A stretch of 64,000 nucleotides of DNA, taken from NCBI RefSeq assembly GCF_000503775.1, contig NZ_KI629785.1:1549501-1613500 (forward strand), written 5' to 3'. The DNA is from Brevibacillus panacihumi W25 (GTDB lineage Bacteria > Bacillota > Bacilli > Brevibacillales > Brevibacillaceae). Below are positions 1-9,647 of this stretch, piece by piece. The translations under genes and the position numbers were made by a program. Below the pieces are notes generated by a model that worked only from the letters and a program-made list of their open reading frames with translations, ran no database searches and was not told the origin of the DNA. The first letter of the stretch is position 1; each line of letters begins with the position of its first letter.

Positions 1-1450
1 GCAGAAATGTATCCTTCAAATCCTGAAACCTTACTGGTGCAAACGGACTCGCGTAAGGTGCCCCCAGCGATTCCAAGGAGATCAGATGCCCAATCAGGAT
101 CATAAAGCCGATGACAATGCCGATGATCCCGAACATCGAAGCTAGCCCCATCATGGCGAAACGAACCAGCCTGATAGCAGCAGCCATGTCATAGTTGGGA
201 AAAATGAACGAGGAGATCGCTGTAAACGCCACCACAATCACCATGACATTGCTAACAATCCCTGCTTGTACGACAGCCTGACCAATGACAATACCTCCGA
301 CAATCCCAACCGTTTGCCCAATCGGGGAAGGCAACCGAATCCCTGCTTCCCTCAGCATTTCCAGCGTCAGCTCCATCATTACCGCTTCGATTAAGGGCGG
401 AAAAGGCACCCTTTCCCTTGACTCGCCCACCGTTAAAATCAAATCTAGCGGGATCAACTCGTAATTGAACGAGATCAAGGCAATGTAGAGGGCAGGTAGA
501 AAAGTTGCAACCACCATGGCTAAAAAGCGCAACAAACGGATAAAAGAGGATACCAGCCAGCGCGTACTGTAATCGTCGACGGATTGAAAGAACGAGACAA
601 ACGTGCTTGGCGCTATCAAGACACTGGGAGACCGGTCTACTATGATGCCAATTCGGCCCTGCAACAAATGAGAAGCTGCTGTATCAGGCCTTTCCGTCGT
701 ATAAAATTGGGGAAAAGGTGAGTATGGATTGTCTTCAATCATTTCCTCCAGCTCACCGGTGTTGAGTACGGCGTCAACTGTGATAGCGGTGATCCGATCC
801 TCCAAGATTCGAAGCAAATCCGGGTCGACAATATCTTCGACAAACATGACAGAGACTTTGCAGACTCCTCTTTGCCCGACCCAGATTTCCTTGATCTTCA
901 GCTCTCGATTGGGAATGTATCGCCGAATCAAAGCAATGTTTTGCAAAGCCGTTTCCACAAAACCTTGATGAGCGCCCTTCAAGGAAGTCTCTAACTGCGG
1001 ATCTTCAATAGCGCGTTGCGGCCATCCGTTCGTATCCAATGCATACGCTTCTCGCTGCCCTTCAATAAACAGCAAGCTGCTTCCTTGCAAAATTTTATCT
1101 TCGACAGTTCGAAAGTCGTAGACGGGTGAAATTTGACTAACAGACAACAGACCAAATATACTGATGCCTCCTTGTTCGGGTGGAGCCATAAGGGGGCGCA
1201 GCACATTGTTGTTGATGGAATTTTTGTCCACCAACCCATCCAGGTAAACCAACGTTACCTGCCCCTCCATATAGTTGCTGGTAAAGCTGCGTATAACCAG
1301 GTCAGGGGTTAGGGTAAAGATATTGGTTATCTCCTCGATATTTTCGCTTGTTCGATTACTGATCATGCGGTTTTGAGCAAGGGGAGCAGACGGGCTGATT
1401 CTCTCAGTCACAAACGCCTTTTTTCTTTTCATCCATCCTCTGATTCTCAT
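1..1450 (-). CDS. GerA-family spore germination protein (C-terminus cut by window edge)
   Basis: Reading leftwards from the ATG at 1450-1448 the frame stays open for 483 codons to the window edge, so nearly a whole GerA protein (family usually about 450-550 residues) is present but its stop lies outside. The N-terminal half is soluble (begins MRIRGWMKRKKA, then a GerA-type segment with NIEEI and YMEGQV). The C-terminal half has several hydrophobic helices and the family-typical stretch FPPLIEAVMMELTLEMLREAGIRLP, here described by its ends FPPLIEA and GIRLP. GerA subunits sit in the spore inner membrane and, with GerB and GerC partners, form nutrient germinant receptors. An AGGAAAG motif lies 7 bases before the ATG. 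Partner genes, if any, would lie left of the window. It is distinct from the complete ger operon at 39-43 kb. Confidence 0.9.
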   Translation of the reverse strand, partial: MRIRGWMKRKKAFVTERISPSAPLAQNRMISNRTSENIEEITNIFTLTPDLVIRSFTSNYMEGQVTLVYLDGLVDKNSINNNVLRPLMAPPEQGGISIFGLLSVSQISPVYDFRTVEDKILQGSSLLFIEGQREAYALDTNGWPQRAIEDPQLETSLKGAHQGFVETALQNIALIRRYIPNRELKIKEIWVGQRGVCKVSVMFVEDIVDPDLLRILEDRITAITVDAVLNTGELEEMIEDNPYSPFPQFYTTERPDTAASHLLQGRIGIIVDRSPSVLIAPSTFVSFFQSVDDYSTRWLVSSFIRLLRFLAMVVATFLPALYIALISFNYELIPLDLILTVGESRERVPFPPLIEAVMMELTLEMLREAGIRLPSPIGQTVGIVGGIVIGQAVVQAGIVSNVMVIVVAFTAISSFIFPNYDMAAAIRLVRFAMMGLASMFGIIGIVIGFMILIGHLISLESLGAPYASPFAPVRFQDLKDTFL

Positions 1451-1558
1451 CTTGCGGCTTTCCTGCCTCCCAGTAGTTTGTTCTGTTAGCGTTGGTGACT
1501 ACTGGGAAAACTATTCACAACCGATTTGAATGGACGCTGCTTTTTAGAGATTTCAAAT

Positions 1559-1594
1559 AAAAAAGGAGCCAAGGGAAATTTCCCTTAGCTCCTT
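1559..1594 (-). terminator. Intrinsic terminator of the fad operon
   Basis: Inverted repeat: AAGGAGC and AAGGGAAA (1563-1578, one mismatch at 1570) pair with TTTCCCTT and GCTCCTT (1579-1594). On the minus strand it is followed by TTTTTT at 1564-1559. It lies 20 bases past the fadE stop. Confidence 0.85.
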
Positions 1595-1613
1595 GCTGAT
1601 TCTTCCTTAGGTT

Positions 1614-3392
1614 CTATACCACGTATCCATCTGCTTCAATGACGCGATCGGCAATGGCTCGTTTCAGTTGAACGGTATTGATCGGTGTACGGCGAGTCAG
1701 CTTTTTCAGGATGGAGAGGCGCAGACGCAGATCGTCTCCTTCTTCCATCGCGGCCAGAGCTTCCTTCGCCCAAGCCTCTACGCGATCAAACGCTTCCTGC
1801 ACATAGACGACCGTCAGATCCAGCTTTTGCTGCTCTTGCTCCAGCCCGTTGGCAGCGATCGCTTTTTCCGTCCGTTTTACGACGCTATCCATCGCATACA
1901 GCTCGATCAGCATATCGGCCGCGAAGACCAACAGCTCCTGCTCCTTGGAGATGGCTTGCTGGTACTTCATCAGCGCTGAGCCCGCGACCATCAGGATGAT
2001 TTTGCGCGTCATCTCGATCAGATGCTTCTCTGCCACCAGCGGCGCGTCTTCGATCTCCTCGGGATAGTAGCTCATCAGCTCTTCCTGCAGACCTGCGGCG
2101 GCTTGCAGCAACGGCAGCTCGCCTTTCATCGCTTTCTTCACAAGCGTATCTGGGATCAGCAAGCGATTGATTTCATTGGTTCCCTCAAAAATGCGGTTGA
2201 TGCGGGAGTCGCGGTACATATTCTCGATCTCATATTCGGACATGAAGCCGTACCCCCCATGGATTTGCACGCCTTCATCCACACAGTAATCGAGCACTTC
2301 GGTCGCAAATACTTTATTGATCGAGCATTCAATGGCATAATCTGCAATGGCCTTGGCGATTTCCTTCCCATCGTCTGCCTTCTCGCCCAGGCTGTTGAGC
2401 GCCACATCGAACAGGCCCACAGTACGGTAGACGGAGCTTTCCGCAGCATACGTCTTGGTCGCCATATTCGCCAGCTTGTTTTTGATCAGCGTGAAGTTGG
2501 CAATTGGCGTTTTGAACTGCTTGCGTTCCTTCGCGTAGGTCGTGGCAAGCTCCAAGGCACGCTTCGCAGAACCTACAGCACCTACTGCCAGCTTGTAGCG
2601 CCCGACGTTGAGAATGTTGAAGGCAATCACATGGCCGCGGCCAGGTTCACCCAGCAGATTTTCTACCGGTACCGGCACATCCTGCAAAATCACGGTGCGT
2701 GTCGAGGAGCCCTTGATTCCCATTTTCTTTTCTTCCGGTCCAAAAGAAACACCCGGGAATGTGCGCTCAACGATAAATGCGGTAAATTTCTCCCCGTCGA
2801 TCTTGGCGTACACCACGAATACATCCGCAAAGCCCGCATTCGTAATCCACTGCTTTTCCCCGTTGAGGATGTAGTGTTTGCCATCCTCCGAGAGCGTCGC
2901 GGTCGTCTTGGCACCGAGGGCGTCCGAGCCTGAACCCGGTTCGGTCAAGCAGTACGCAGCCAGGCGTTTCCCGGACGCCAGATCAGGCAGGTAGCGGTTC
3001 TTCTGGTCTTCGTTTCCGAAATAGACGATTGGGAGAGAACCGATCCCCACATGGGCGCCGAAGCTAAGCGCAAAGCCGCGAGAGAGCGCGAATTTTTCCG
3101 TGACGAGAGCGGTGCTTACCTTGTCGAGTCCCAGACCTTCGTACGTCTCTGGCACATCACCTGCCAACAGCCCCAGTTCCCCTGCTTCTTTCAACAGACG
3201 CACGGAGATATCGAATTGATGGTTCTCGATTTCCTCCAGGTGCGGACGAACCTCATTGACGACGAATTCTTCCGTCGTTTTGGCGATCATTTTTTGTTCT
3301 TCGGTATACTCCTCCGGCACGAACACATCATCAGCCGAGCCTGCATCAATCAAAAAACTGCCACCGCGGATCAATTCTTTTGTCTCTCCCAT
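1614..3392 (-). CDS. fadE: Acyl-CoA dehydrogenase FadE
   Basis: 592 residues, matching the long acyl-CoA dehydrogenases of Bacillus (FadE/YusJ, about 594) and longer than the 380-residue short type. FAD enzyme that makes the trans-2 double bond in the first step of beta-oxidation. The N-terminal helical, middle beta (YCLTEPGSGSDA, near residue 150) and C-terminal helical domains are in order. A family hallmark, FEGTNEINRLLIPD, lies near residue 400, followed by a roughly 180-residue extra helical domain seen in the long type. It is the last gene of the fadN-fadA-fadE operon, 38 bases after fadA, and ends at a terminator. GGAG lies 8 bases before the ATG. Expected to be repressed by FadR through the box at 7155. 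Confidence 0.95.
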   Translation of the reverse strand: MGETKELIRGGSFLIDAGSADDVFVPEEYTEEQKMIAKTTEEFVVNEVRPHLEEIENHQFDISVRLLKEAGELGLLAGDVPETYEGLGLDKVSTALVTEKFALSRGFALSFGAHVGIGSLPIVYFGNEDQKNRYLPDLASGKRLAAYCLTEPGSGSDALGAKTTATLSEDGKHYILNGEKQWITNAGFADVFVVYAKIDGEKFTAFIVERTFPGVSFGPEEKKMGIKGSSTRTVILQDVPVPVENLLGEPGRGHVIAFNILNVGRYKLAVGAVGSAKRALELATTYAKERKQFKTPIANFTLIKNKLANMATKTYAAESSVYRTVGLFDVALNSLGEKADDGKEIAKAIADYAIECSINKVFATEVLDYCVDEGVQIHGGYGFMSEYEIENMYRDSRINRIFEGTNEINRLLIPDTLVKKAMKGELPLLQAAAGLQEELMSYYPEEIEDAPLVAEKHLIEMTRKIILMVAGSALMKYQQAISKEQELLVFAADMLIELYAMDSVVKRTEKAIAANGLEQEQQKLDLTVVYVQEAFDRVEAWAKEALAAMEEGDDLRLRLSILKKLTRRTPINTVQLKRAIADRVIEADGYVV

Positions 3393-3430
3393 GTCTATCT
3401 CTCCTCACATTTTGAAATTGTTGGATTGAT

Positions 3431-4609
3431 TTACATCATTTCAAAAACGCCCGCTGCACCCATGCCGCCGCCGATGCACATGGTAACGACACCGTATTTA
3501 CCGCCGCGACGCTTCATTTCATTCAGCAGCGAGACGGTCAAGCGAGCGCCTGTGCAGCCCAACGGATGCCCCAAAGCAATGGCACCGCCGTTGACGTTTA
3601 CCTTTTCCTGATCGAGTCCTAATTCGCGAATGACTGCCAAAGCCTGGGAAGCGAACGCTTCGTTCAACTCGAACAGATCTACATCCTCGATCGTCAGGCC
3701 AGCCATTTTCAATGCCTTCGGAATCGCAACGACCGGACCGATCCCCATCACATCCGGGTCTACCCCGCCGACGGTAAAGGAATGGAACTTGGCGATCGGC
3801 TCCACGCCCAACTCTGCCGCTTTCTCCGCTGACATGATCAACACGGCTGCCGCACCATCGCTCGTTTGCGAGGAATTGCCTGCCGTGACGCTCCCCTTGA
3901 CGTTGAAGACTGGCTTCAGCTTGGCGAGCGCTTCCGGCGTACTGTCCGGTCGCGGCCCCTCGTCCGTAGTGAAGACGCGCTCCTTGACCACCAGTTTTCC
4001 GTTTTGATCAAAGGCATGCTGCTTCACTGTGACCGGTACGATCTCATCCTGGAACTTGCCAGCCGCTATGGCTGCTGCTGCCCGCTTGTGGCTGGTCAAG
4101 GCAAACGCATCCTGGTCTTCACGGGATATGTTGTAGCGATTCGCTACCTCCTCCGCTGTGTGTCCCATGCCCATATAGGCTTCCGGCAAGGTTTCCACCA
4201 GCGTCGGGTTGAGCGCGACCTTGTGCCCTGTCATCGGCAAAAGGCTCATGCTTTCCACGCCGCCTGCCACGATGACATCTGCGCCGCCGACCATGATCTG
4301 CTGGGCGCCATATGCAATCGTCTGCAAGCCGGAGGAGCAGAAACGGTTGATCGTAATGCCCGACACATTCGTCGGCAATCCGGCGCGAAGTCCGATCAAT
4401 CGCGCCATATTCATACCCTGCTCCGCTTCCGGCACGGCATTCCCGATAATCACGTCTTCAATGTCGGCCGGGTCCAACTGCGGAACCCGGCGCAACAGGT
4501 CGCGAATCACCTCTGCCCCCATATCGACGGGATGCATATCCTTCAAGCTTCCTTTTTTTGCTCGGCCGATCGCGGTGCGGGCACCTGCGACAATCACTGC
4601 TTCTCTCAT
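3431..4609 (-). CDS. fadA: Acetyl-CoA C-acyltransferase (3-ketoacyl-CoA thiolase) FadA
   Basis: 392 residues, standard thiolase length. It cleaves 3-ketoacyl-CoA with CoA in the last step of beta-oxidation. The nucleophilic cysteine is in [10 protein letters not shown] (Cys91). The C-terminal catalytic pair is seen as [16 protein letters not shown] (His) and [12 protein letters not shown] (Cys). GGGGGG lies about 8 bases before the ATG. It begins 13 bases after the fadN stop, so the two are probably translated from one message and form the trifunctional-type complex partners. Equivalent to B. subtilis FadA/YusK. Confidence 0.95.
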   Translation of the reverse strand: MREAVIVAGARTAIGRAKKGSLKDMHPVDMGAEVIRDLLRRVPQLDPADIEDVIIGNAVPEAEQGMNMARLIGLRAGLPTNVSGITINRFCSSGLQTIAYGAQQIMVGGADVIVAGGVESMSLLPMTGHKVALNPTLVETLPEAYMGMGHTAEEVANRYNISREDQDAFALTSHKRAAAAIAAGKFQDEIVPVTVKQHAFDQNGKLVVKERVFTTDEGPRPDSTPEALAKLKPVFNVKGSVTAGNSSQTSDGAAAVLIMSAEKAAELGVEPIAKFHSFTVGGVDPDVMGIGPVVAIPKALKMAGLTIEDVDLFELNEAFASQALAVIRELGLDQEKVNVNGGAIALGHPLGCTGARLTVSLLNEMKRRGGKYGVVTMCIGGGMGAAGVFEMM

Positions 4610-4622
4610 CCTTTTTACCCCC

Positions 4623-7031
4623 CTAGTTGCGCAATGGCTTGTTTTTCGTCAGCATGTGCTGCATCCGCTGCTGCGATTTTGGAGTCTTGATCAGTTCCAG
4701 GAAGGCTTGCTTCTCCAACTCCAAAATGTATTCTTCCGTCACTTCGGTCCCTGCTGGCAGGTTGCCGCCGGACAAAACATAGGCGATTTTGCTGGCAATC
4801 AGTTCATCGTGATCGCTGATATAGCCGCTTTTCTTCATTGCGTAAATGTTCTGGCGCAATGTCGCGTAGCCGGTATCCCCGATGACGCGGACCTTGCGCG
4901 GCACTGGCGGGGTGTAGCCTGCGCGATCCATCTCCAGCACCAGCTGCTTGGCATCGTACAAGAGATGGTCCGGGTTGACGCTGATCCGGTCTGTCGGGCG
5001 CAGATAGCCCAGGTTAATGGCTTCCTGACCGCTTGTCGACACCTTAGCCATCGCAATCGTCTCAAAAGCGCGAGCGACGAACGGGAAAGGATCGACCGGG
5101 ACGGTACCGCCCTGCGGCACATTTTCCATGGCACGGAAGAGCATCTCCTTGGTACCGCCGCCACCTGGCAACAAGCCCACGCCTACCTCCACCAATCCGA
5201 GATAGGTCTCAGCTGATGCCTGCACCCGGTCCGCCAGATAGCTGACCTCTACTCCGCCGCCCAAGGTCATGCCAAAAGGTGCGGCAACGACTGGGCGATG
5301 CATGTAGCGGATGGCACGCGCCGCCTTGTGGAAATTGGTCACCAGCATGTCGAGCTCGAACCAGTTCTCGTCCTGCGCCTCCATCAGCGCCATCGCCAGA
5401 TTCAAGCCCACGCAGAAGTTCTTGCCCTGGTTGCCGATGACGAGACCCAGGTAGTTTTTCTTCACTTCCTCTGCGGCGAAATTCGCCATTTGCAGGACAT
5501 CCATGCCTAATGCATTGTTCGGAGAGGTGAACTCCAGGCAAGCCACGCCATCTCCCAGGTCGATCAAGGCAGCGCCGGCGTTTTTCTTGATCAGCTTGCC
5601 CTGCTCCTTGAGCGCCGCCAAATTGATTTTTTCCTTTTTGCTCTCGACTTCCTTATACTTGCCGCCGATCGAAAAGACCGAGAGACGTCCCTCCTGCTTC
5701 TGGTAGAACGAGGTTTTTCCGCTTGCCAGAAGCTCTTCCACGAGGGCAGGGATTCTCTCCCCTTCTTCTCTCATACGCGCGACCGACTTCTCGACACCGA
5801 TGGCGTCCCACGTCTCGAACGGCCCCAGCTCCCAGCCGAAGCCCCATTTCATCGCCTGGTCGACCGCCACGATATCGTCTGCGATCTCATACGTCTTGTC
5901 CGCGGCATACAAGAGAACCTTTTTGAAGACGTTCCAGACGAATTCGCTTCCCTTGTCTTTGCCGTAGACGAGCGCCTTCAGCTTCTCAGGCAAGGCTTTT
6001 GCCGTCTTGGCGGCATCGAGGGAGGGGAATTTCGCTTTCACGCTTGGACGGTACTCCAGCGTCGCTGTGTCGATCGCATGGATTTCTTTTCCTTGGGCGG
6101 TTTTGATTTGTTTAAAGAAGCCTTGGCCCGCCTTCTGGCCGATCCAGCGCCGCTCGACCATCTGCAAGACAAAATCCGGTATTTCAAAGACAGCCTTTTC
6201 TTCCTCATCGGAGCTTTTGTTTTTTACGTTGTTGGCGACGTGCACATAGGTGTCCAGTCCCACCACATCCAGCGTGCGAAAAGTGGCGCTCTTTGGACGA
6301 CCGATCACAGGTCCGGTCAACGCGTCTACCTCGTCGACACCCAGTCCCGCCTTGACCATCTCCTGGATCGAGACCTGCAAGCCGTATGTACCGATCCGGT
6401 TGGCGATGAAGTTGGGCGTATCTTTGCAAAGGACCGTTCCTTTGCCCAGCACCCGCTCGCCAAACTGCATCATGAAGTCCACGATGGCAGGGTCTGTATC
6501 CGTGCCTGGAATGATTTCGAGCAGCTTCAGATAGCGAGGCGGATTGAAGAAATGCGTCCCGAGAAAATGCTTGCGGAACTCCTCGGAGCGGCCTTCGCTC
6601 ATCTCGTTGATGGAAACTCCCGATGTGTTGGAAGAGACGATTGTGCCTGGTTGACGCACTTCCTCGATCATGGCGAACACCTTCTGCTTGATTGCCAGAT
6701 TCTCCACCACGACCTCGATAATCCAGTCCACTTCCGCGAGCAAGGAGAGATGATCCTCGAAATTCCCAACTGTGATCCGCTCACTATATTGCTTATCATA
6801 GAGAGGAGCGGGTTTTTCCTTGAGCAGACGATCCTTGCCAGCCTGCGCGATCCGGTTGCGGACGGCAGCGTCAGCCAAGGTAAGCCCTTTTTTGCTTTCC
6901 TCCTCCGTCAGTTCACGCGGCACGATGTCGAGCAGATAGACGGGAATTCCTACGTTTGCCAGATGTGCGGCGATCCCGGCTCCCATCACTCCAGACCCGA
7001 GAACGGCAGCTTTGCGAATTTTGCGTTCCAT
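4623..7031 (-). CDS. fadN: 3-hydroxyacyl-CoA dehydrogenase / enoyl-CoA hydratase FadN
   Basis: About 802 residues from the ATG at 7031, which has GGAGGAGG 8 bases upstream. In-frame GTG and TTG codons just before it are less well placed. The N-terminus has the NAD-binding loop [14 protein letters not shown] (residues about 11-24) of 3-hydroxyacyl-CoA dehydrogenase. The middle holds the C-terminal dehydrogenase domains (for example [11 protein letters not shown]). The last 300 residues are a crotonase-type domain ([24 protein letters not shown]). This dehydrogenase-first order is that of Bacillus FadN (YusL, 789 residues), opposite to E. coli FadB. It performs hydration and oxidation of enoyl-CoA. 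First gene of fadN-fadA-fadE. Confidence 0.95.
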   Translation of the reverse strand: MERKIRKAAVLGSGVMGAGIAAHLANVGIPVYLLDIVPRELTEEESKKGLTLADAAVRNRIAQAGKDRLLKEKPAPLYDKQYSERITVGNFEDHLSLLAEVDWIIEVVVENLAIKQKVFAMIEEVRQPGTIVSSNTSGVSINEMSEGRSEEFRKHFLGTHFFNPPRYLKLLEIIPGTDTDPAIVDFMMQFGERVLGKGTVLCKDTPNFIANRIGTYGLQVSIQEMVKAGLGVDEVDALTGPVIGRPKSATFRTLDVVGLDTYVHVANNVKNKSSDEEEKAVFEIPDFVLQMVERRWIGQKAGQGFFKQIKTAQGKEIHAIDTATLEYRPSVKAKFPSLDAAKTAKALPEKLKALVYGKDKGSEFVWNVFKKVLLYAADKTYEIADDIVAVDQAMKWGFGWELGPFETWDAIGVEKSVARMREEGERIPALVEELLASGKTSFYQKQEGRLSVFSIGGKYKEVESKKEKINLAALKEQGKLIKKNAGAALIDLGDGVACLEFTSPNNALGMDVLQMANFAAEEVKKNYLGLVIGNQGKNFCVGLNLAMALMEAQDENWFELDMLVTNFHKAARAIRYMHRPVVAAPFGMTLGGGVEVSYLADRVQASAETYLGLVEVGVGLLPGGGGTKEMLFRAMENVPQGGTVPVDPFPFVARAFETIAMAKVSTSGQEAINLGYLRPTDRISVNPDHLLYDAKQLVLEMDRAGYTPPVPRKVRVIGDTGYATLRQNIYAMKKSGYISDHDELIASKIAYVLSGGNLPAGTEVTEEYILELEKQAFLELIKTPKSQQRMQHMLTKNKPLRN

Positions 7032-7106
7032 CACCAAATCCTCCTCCGTTATGATCGATTATGCGGCAATCATAAAAATTTTCTGAATAGCGTGCTTTTC
7101 CTATTC

Positions 7107-7136
7107 ATTATACGTTTTTGGCTGTCGTTCTGTCAT
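7107..7136 (-). promoter_or_regulatory. Predicted sigma-A promoter of the fad operon
   Basis: On the minus strand ATGACA (7136-7131), an 18-base spacer, then TATAAT (7112-7107). It lies about 75 bases upstream of the fadN start and just downstream of the FadR box. Confidence 0.65.
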
Positions 7137-7154
7137 GTAAATCATCTGATGTTT

Positions 7155-7172
7155 TGAATGAATACTCATTCA
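7155..7172 (-). promoter_or_regulatory. FadR operator (perfect consensus)
   Basis: TGAATGAATACTCATTCA is an 18-base near-palindrome matching every position of the published B. subtilis FadR (YsiA) consensus TGAATGAMTANTCATTCA. FadR is the TetR-type repressor of beta-oxidation genes, released by long-chain acyl-CoA. The site sits 18 bases upstream of the -35 hexamer of the fadN promoter. That fadR lies elsewhere in the genome is an inference; the TetR gene at 61.7 kb looks unrelated. Confidence 0.85.
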
Positions 7173-7423
7173 TTTTGTGGGGAAAAAATGACATCTCACT
7201 TGCGGCCGGATGAGCCATGAGATGTTTGGTTCCACAAACTGAATCAGCGTTCAGTTGTCATTGTAATCGAAAATTCTGTCTCTTGCAAGATGAATGTAAG
7301 TCTTTAGACGTACAGGATAATCAAACCTGCGTTCCAAAAAGTTCCTCCTCGCGGTCATTACTCCCTCCTGGCTCTATACCATACACTCGACCTATCACAT
7401 TTTTTACGATTGGGTGAGGTATT

Positions 7424-8284
7424 GTGCGAAATCAGACAGAAGGGAATACAATTCCCCACATTTCTTATTTTCAGGGAGAAAGAGGGTTGGTCCTCACTGG
7501 ATTGCTTGCTTTTCTGCTTGCTGGAATATGCGCCGTTTGGGTCTTGCTGTACGGGGCATCTGTCGGCTCTGAAGGCGATGTCTCAAAAGCGTTTTCCTTC
7601 AACGCTGCACTCGGCATCTTTTTGCTGTCGACGGCTGCAATCAGTCCATTTTCGGGGATGAGCCGGATCAGCAGAACCGTTTTCCGGTGGAGCTACATCT
7701 TGCTTGCCCTTTATTCTTATTTTGCAGAAAACGTACAGAACTTTCGCGGCGTAGACCCCAGATTTCACAGCAACGGCAGTCCCTTTGATTACGTTGTATC
7801 CAACACATTTGCTTTTGTCGCGCTTCTTCTGGTCTTGTTCTATCTGTTTTTTGGTCTGTCATTCTTCCGTAAAAAAGCGTACAATCTTCATCCTGAACTT
7901 GTTTTGGGCATCCGCTACTCGATGATCGCCGTCCTCTTATCCATGGCGGGCGGGGTATGGATTTCCTTCCTACAGAGCCGTTATACCGGTCCGGACGGAA
8001 ACATCATCTGGCTCCACGGTATAGGCTTTCACGCCTTGCAGGTCATTCCCGTCGCCGCCCTGTTGGCGAAGCATGCGCTGTCTGCACAGCTTCGCAGCAG
8101 GTGGATTCATCTGACTGGCCTCCTCTACTTGCTCGGCTTGATTGCGGTCGGGTGGCAAACGTATCTGGGCTTATCCGTACTCGAACTGTCACTTTTCCCC
8201 CTTCTGGCGTGGGCAAGCTTTGTGACGATCATCGCAATGGGTGGATTCCTGCTGTACAAGACCGTCAAAAATGGGCAAAGGTAG
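7424..8284 (+). CDS. Polytopic membrane protein, function unknown
   Basis: 286 residues starting at GTG, with GTGAGGT 3-9 bases upstream. I do not recognise the family. Eight hydrophobic helices can be drawn, near residues 22-45, 58-75, 85-105, 125-150, 160-182, 200-220, 230-254 and 256-282, with a 50-residue soluble-looking loop between helices 3 and 4. Helix 6 carries HALQVIP just after GIGF, and a further polar WQTYLG motif follows helix 7. The histidines could bind haem or metal, but this is only a guess. It stands alone, divergent from fadN and convergent with the SLH gene. Confidence 0.75.
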   Translation: MRNQTEGNTIPHISYFQGERGLVLTGLLAFLLAGICAVWVLLYGASVGSEGDVSKAFSFNAALGIFLLSTAAISPFSGMSRISRTVFRWSYILLALYSYFAENVQNFRGVDPRFHSNGSPFDYVVSNTFAFVALLLVLFYLFFGLSFFRKKAYNLHPELVLGIRYSMIAVLLSMAGGVWISFLQSRYTGPDGNIIWLHGIGFHALQVIPVAALLAKHALSAQLRSRWIHLTGLLYLLGLIAVGWQTYLGLSVLELSLFPLLAWASFVTIIAMGGFLLYKTVKNGQR

Positions 8285-8309
8285 GGAATGATCTGATCCG
8301 TTCCGGTTA

Positions 8310-8344
8310 CAAAAAGGGCACCCGCGTGGAGAGTGGGCGCCCTT
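8310..8344 (-). terminator. Terminator of the SLH-protein gene
   Basis: Stem AAGGGC-a-CCC (8314-8323) with GGG-c-GCCCTT (8335-8344). The minus strand ends in TTTTT (8315-8311). It may also slow plus-strand transcription from 8284. Confidence 0.7.
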
Positions 8345-8358
8345 CATTTCCTGCCTTA

Positions 8359-9477
8359 TTACTGCTTGTAAATGACGTTGGCAAGCTTGCGGCCAAACGG
8401 ACTGTATTTATCCTCTTCAAACACGTATTCGATCTGGTAGGTACCGTTCGCATTGTCTTTGTACTGGCCCACTACGATCAGTTTTTTTTTGTTGCCCTCA
8501 TCGATTCTGGCTGTTAGATTGATATGCTCCGTATGCTTGGGCTTAAACGGGAAATCGGACCATTTTTTTAAAATGGACGAATCGAAAAACTTCGACAATC
8601 TTGCTTGATCGTTTTTTTCGTAAGCCAGGCTGGCTGCAGCCAAATAAGCTTGTGCCGCCTTGACATGACGGGCGTTGGAAGGCCCTGTAAACTGGTTGAC
8701 GACATCACGCTCGTAAAAGCTGTGAAGACGGGTCAAGACCACAGCATACTGCGCTCGAGTCATGTACTCATAAGGGTTGAACTCGTCAGACGCGCCAAAC
8801 AGACCGTATTCACTGATCGCGGTCGCATATGGAGAGTAGGTGTCTCGATAGTAGCTGTCCTGTTTCCATTCGTAAAAGCTGGTGAAATACGACTTGGCAT
8901 CCTCTGGCTTGATATTGATTCCGCGAAATTTTTGCGGGGTCATCATATGGAACAGCACCATACTCGCCTCTTCTCGAGTGAGCGGACGCTGCAGGGCCGT
9001 CGAAGAAAGCCACCACTCCGGGTTATCCTTTTCCGGTTTGCGCATCAGCTTCCCGCTCTCAGCCAGGTACAAATAGTAAAGCATGCGATCGCCCGGGTCA
9101 TAATCGGTGACAATGCCGGTCTCGATGCGGTACAGGGCTCGCAGATTGGCCAGAAGCTGCTCGATCTCCCAACGCGAGTTGTACCGGTAGTCCAGGTTGC
9201 CTTTGCGTTCAGGCTTTGCGAGGGGACCGTACACCGACTCAAACACCCGGTTCAGCAACGCGATCGCTTCCCCGCGCGAGATGTGTTTGTCTGGGTAAAA
9301 TGACTGCCTGCCATCCCCCTTCAAAATCCCTAAATTGGCCAAATATTCAATATCGTCTTGTGCCCAATGTCCCCTTATATCCATATAGGGACTTTGTGCC
9401 GAGGCGCTTCCTGTCAAAGCATTTTGCGCAACCAGCAATAGCATCAGAAAACAGAACAGAATACGCTTGAAAATCAT
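8359..9477 (-). CDS. S-layer homology (SLH) domain protein, secreted
   Basis: 372 residues from the ATG at 9477, chosen because AGGAG lies 9 bases upstream and because it gives a clean signal peptide (MIFKRILFCFLMLLLVAQ, cleavage near SASAQ). The frame is open 28 codons further upstream without a binding site. The mature protein starts with a clear SLH repeat (MDIRGHWAQDDIEYL, then GDGRQSFYPDKHISRGEA). A degenerate middle repeat follows (LTREEASMVLFHMM), and a third (YATAISEYGLFG, MTRAQYAVVLTRL). The C-terminal 120 residues are unassigned, perhaps an NTF2-like fold. SLH domains usually anchor proteins to pyruvylated wall polysaccharide. Monocistronic, with a terminator at 8344. Confidence 0.85.
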   Translation of the reverse strand: MIFKRILFCFLMLLLVAQNALTGSASAQSPYMDIRGHWAQDDIEYLANLGILKGDGRQSFYPDKHISRGEAIALLNRVFESVYGPLAKPERKGNLDYRYNSRWEIEQLLANLRALYRIETGIVTDYDPGDRMLYYLYLAESGKLMRKPEKDNPEWWLSSTALQRPLTREEASMVLFHMMTPQKFRGINIKPEDAKSYFTSFYEWKQDSYYRDTYSPYATAISEYGLFGASDEFNPYEYMTRAQYAVVLTRLHSFYERDVVNQFTGPSNARHVKAAQAYLAAASLAYEKNDQARLSKFFDSSILKKWSDFPFKPKHTEHINLTARIDEGNKKKLIVVGQYKDNANGTYQIEYVFEEDKYSPFGRKLANVIYKQ

Positions 9478-9602
9478 CGTTTCGTTCTCCTTTCCACCTT
9501 TTTCTAGATCTGTAATCCTCATATCGATAGGGATAAATGTAATAAGCTCACTGTCAAACAAAATACCAATTTATTGCCAGTATGTAAAGCTGATTTCGCC
9601 TA

Positions 9603-9638
9603 AAAACAAAGAAACTGCCCTATAGACCTAGGACAGTT
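9603..9638 (-). terminator. Terminator of the ABC exporter operon
   Basis: Stem AACTG-c-CCTA (9613-9622) pairs with TAGG-a-CAGTT (9629-9638), loop of 6. The minus strand then runs TTCTTTGTTTTTA. Ten bases past the permease stop. Confidence 0.75.
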
Positions 9639-9647
9639 GGATCAGTG

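Noticed and set aside
2022..2933. Long plus-strand open frame opposite fadE
   Set aside because: Mirror of the fadE codon pattern, no binding site and a protein without recognisable domains.
6078..7157. 359-codon plus-strand open frame opposite fadN
   Set aside because: Shadow of the high-GC third positions of fadN; the product has no family features and would run through the fad promoter.
7191..7225. Inverted repeat ACATCTCA / TGAGATGT
   Set aside because: Loop of 19 bases, no T-tract and no gene end beside it; no clear role. The rest of 7173-7423 shows nothing I can support.
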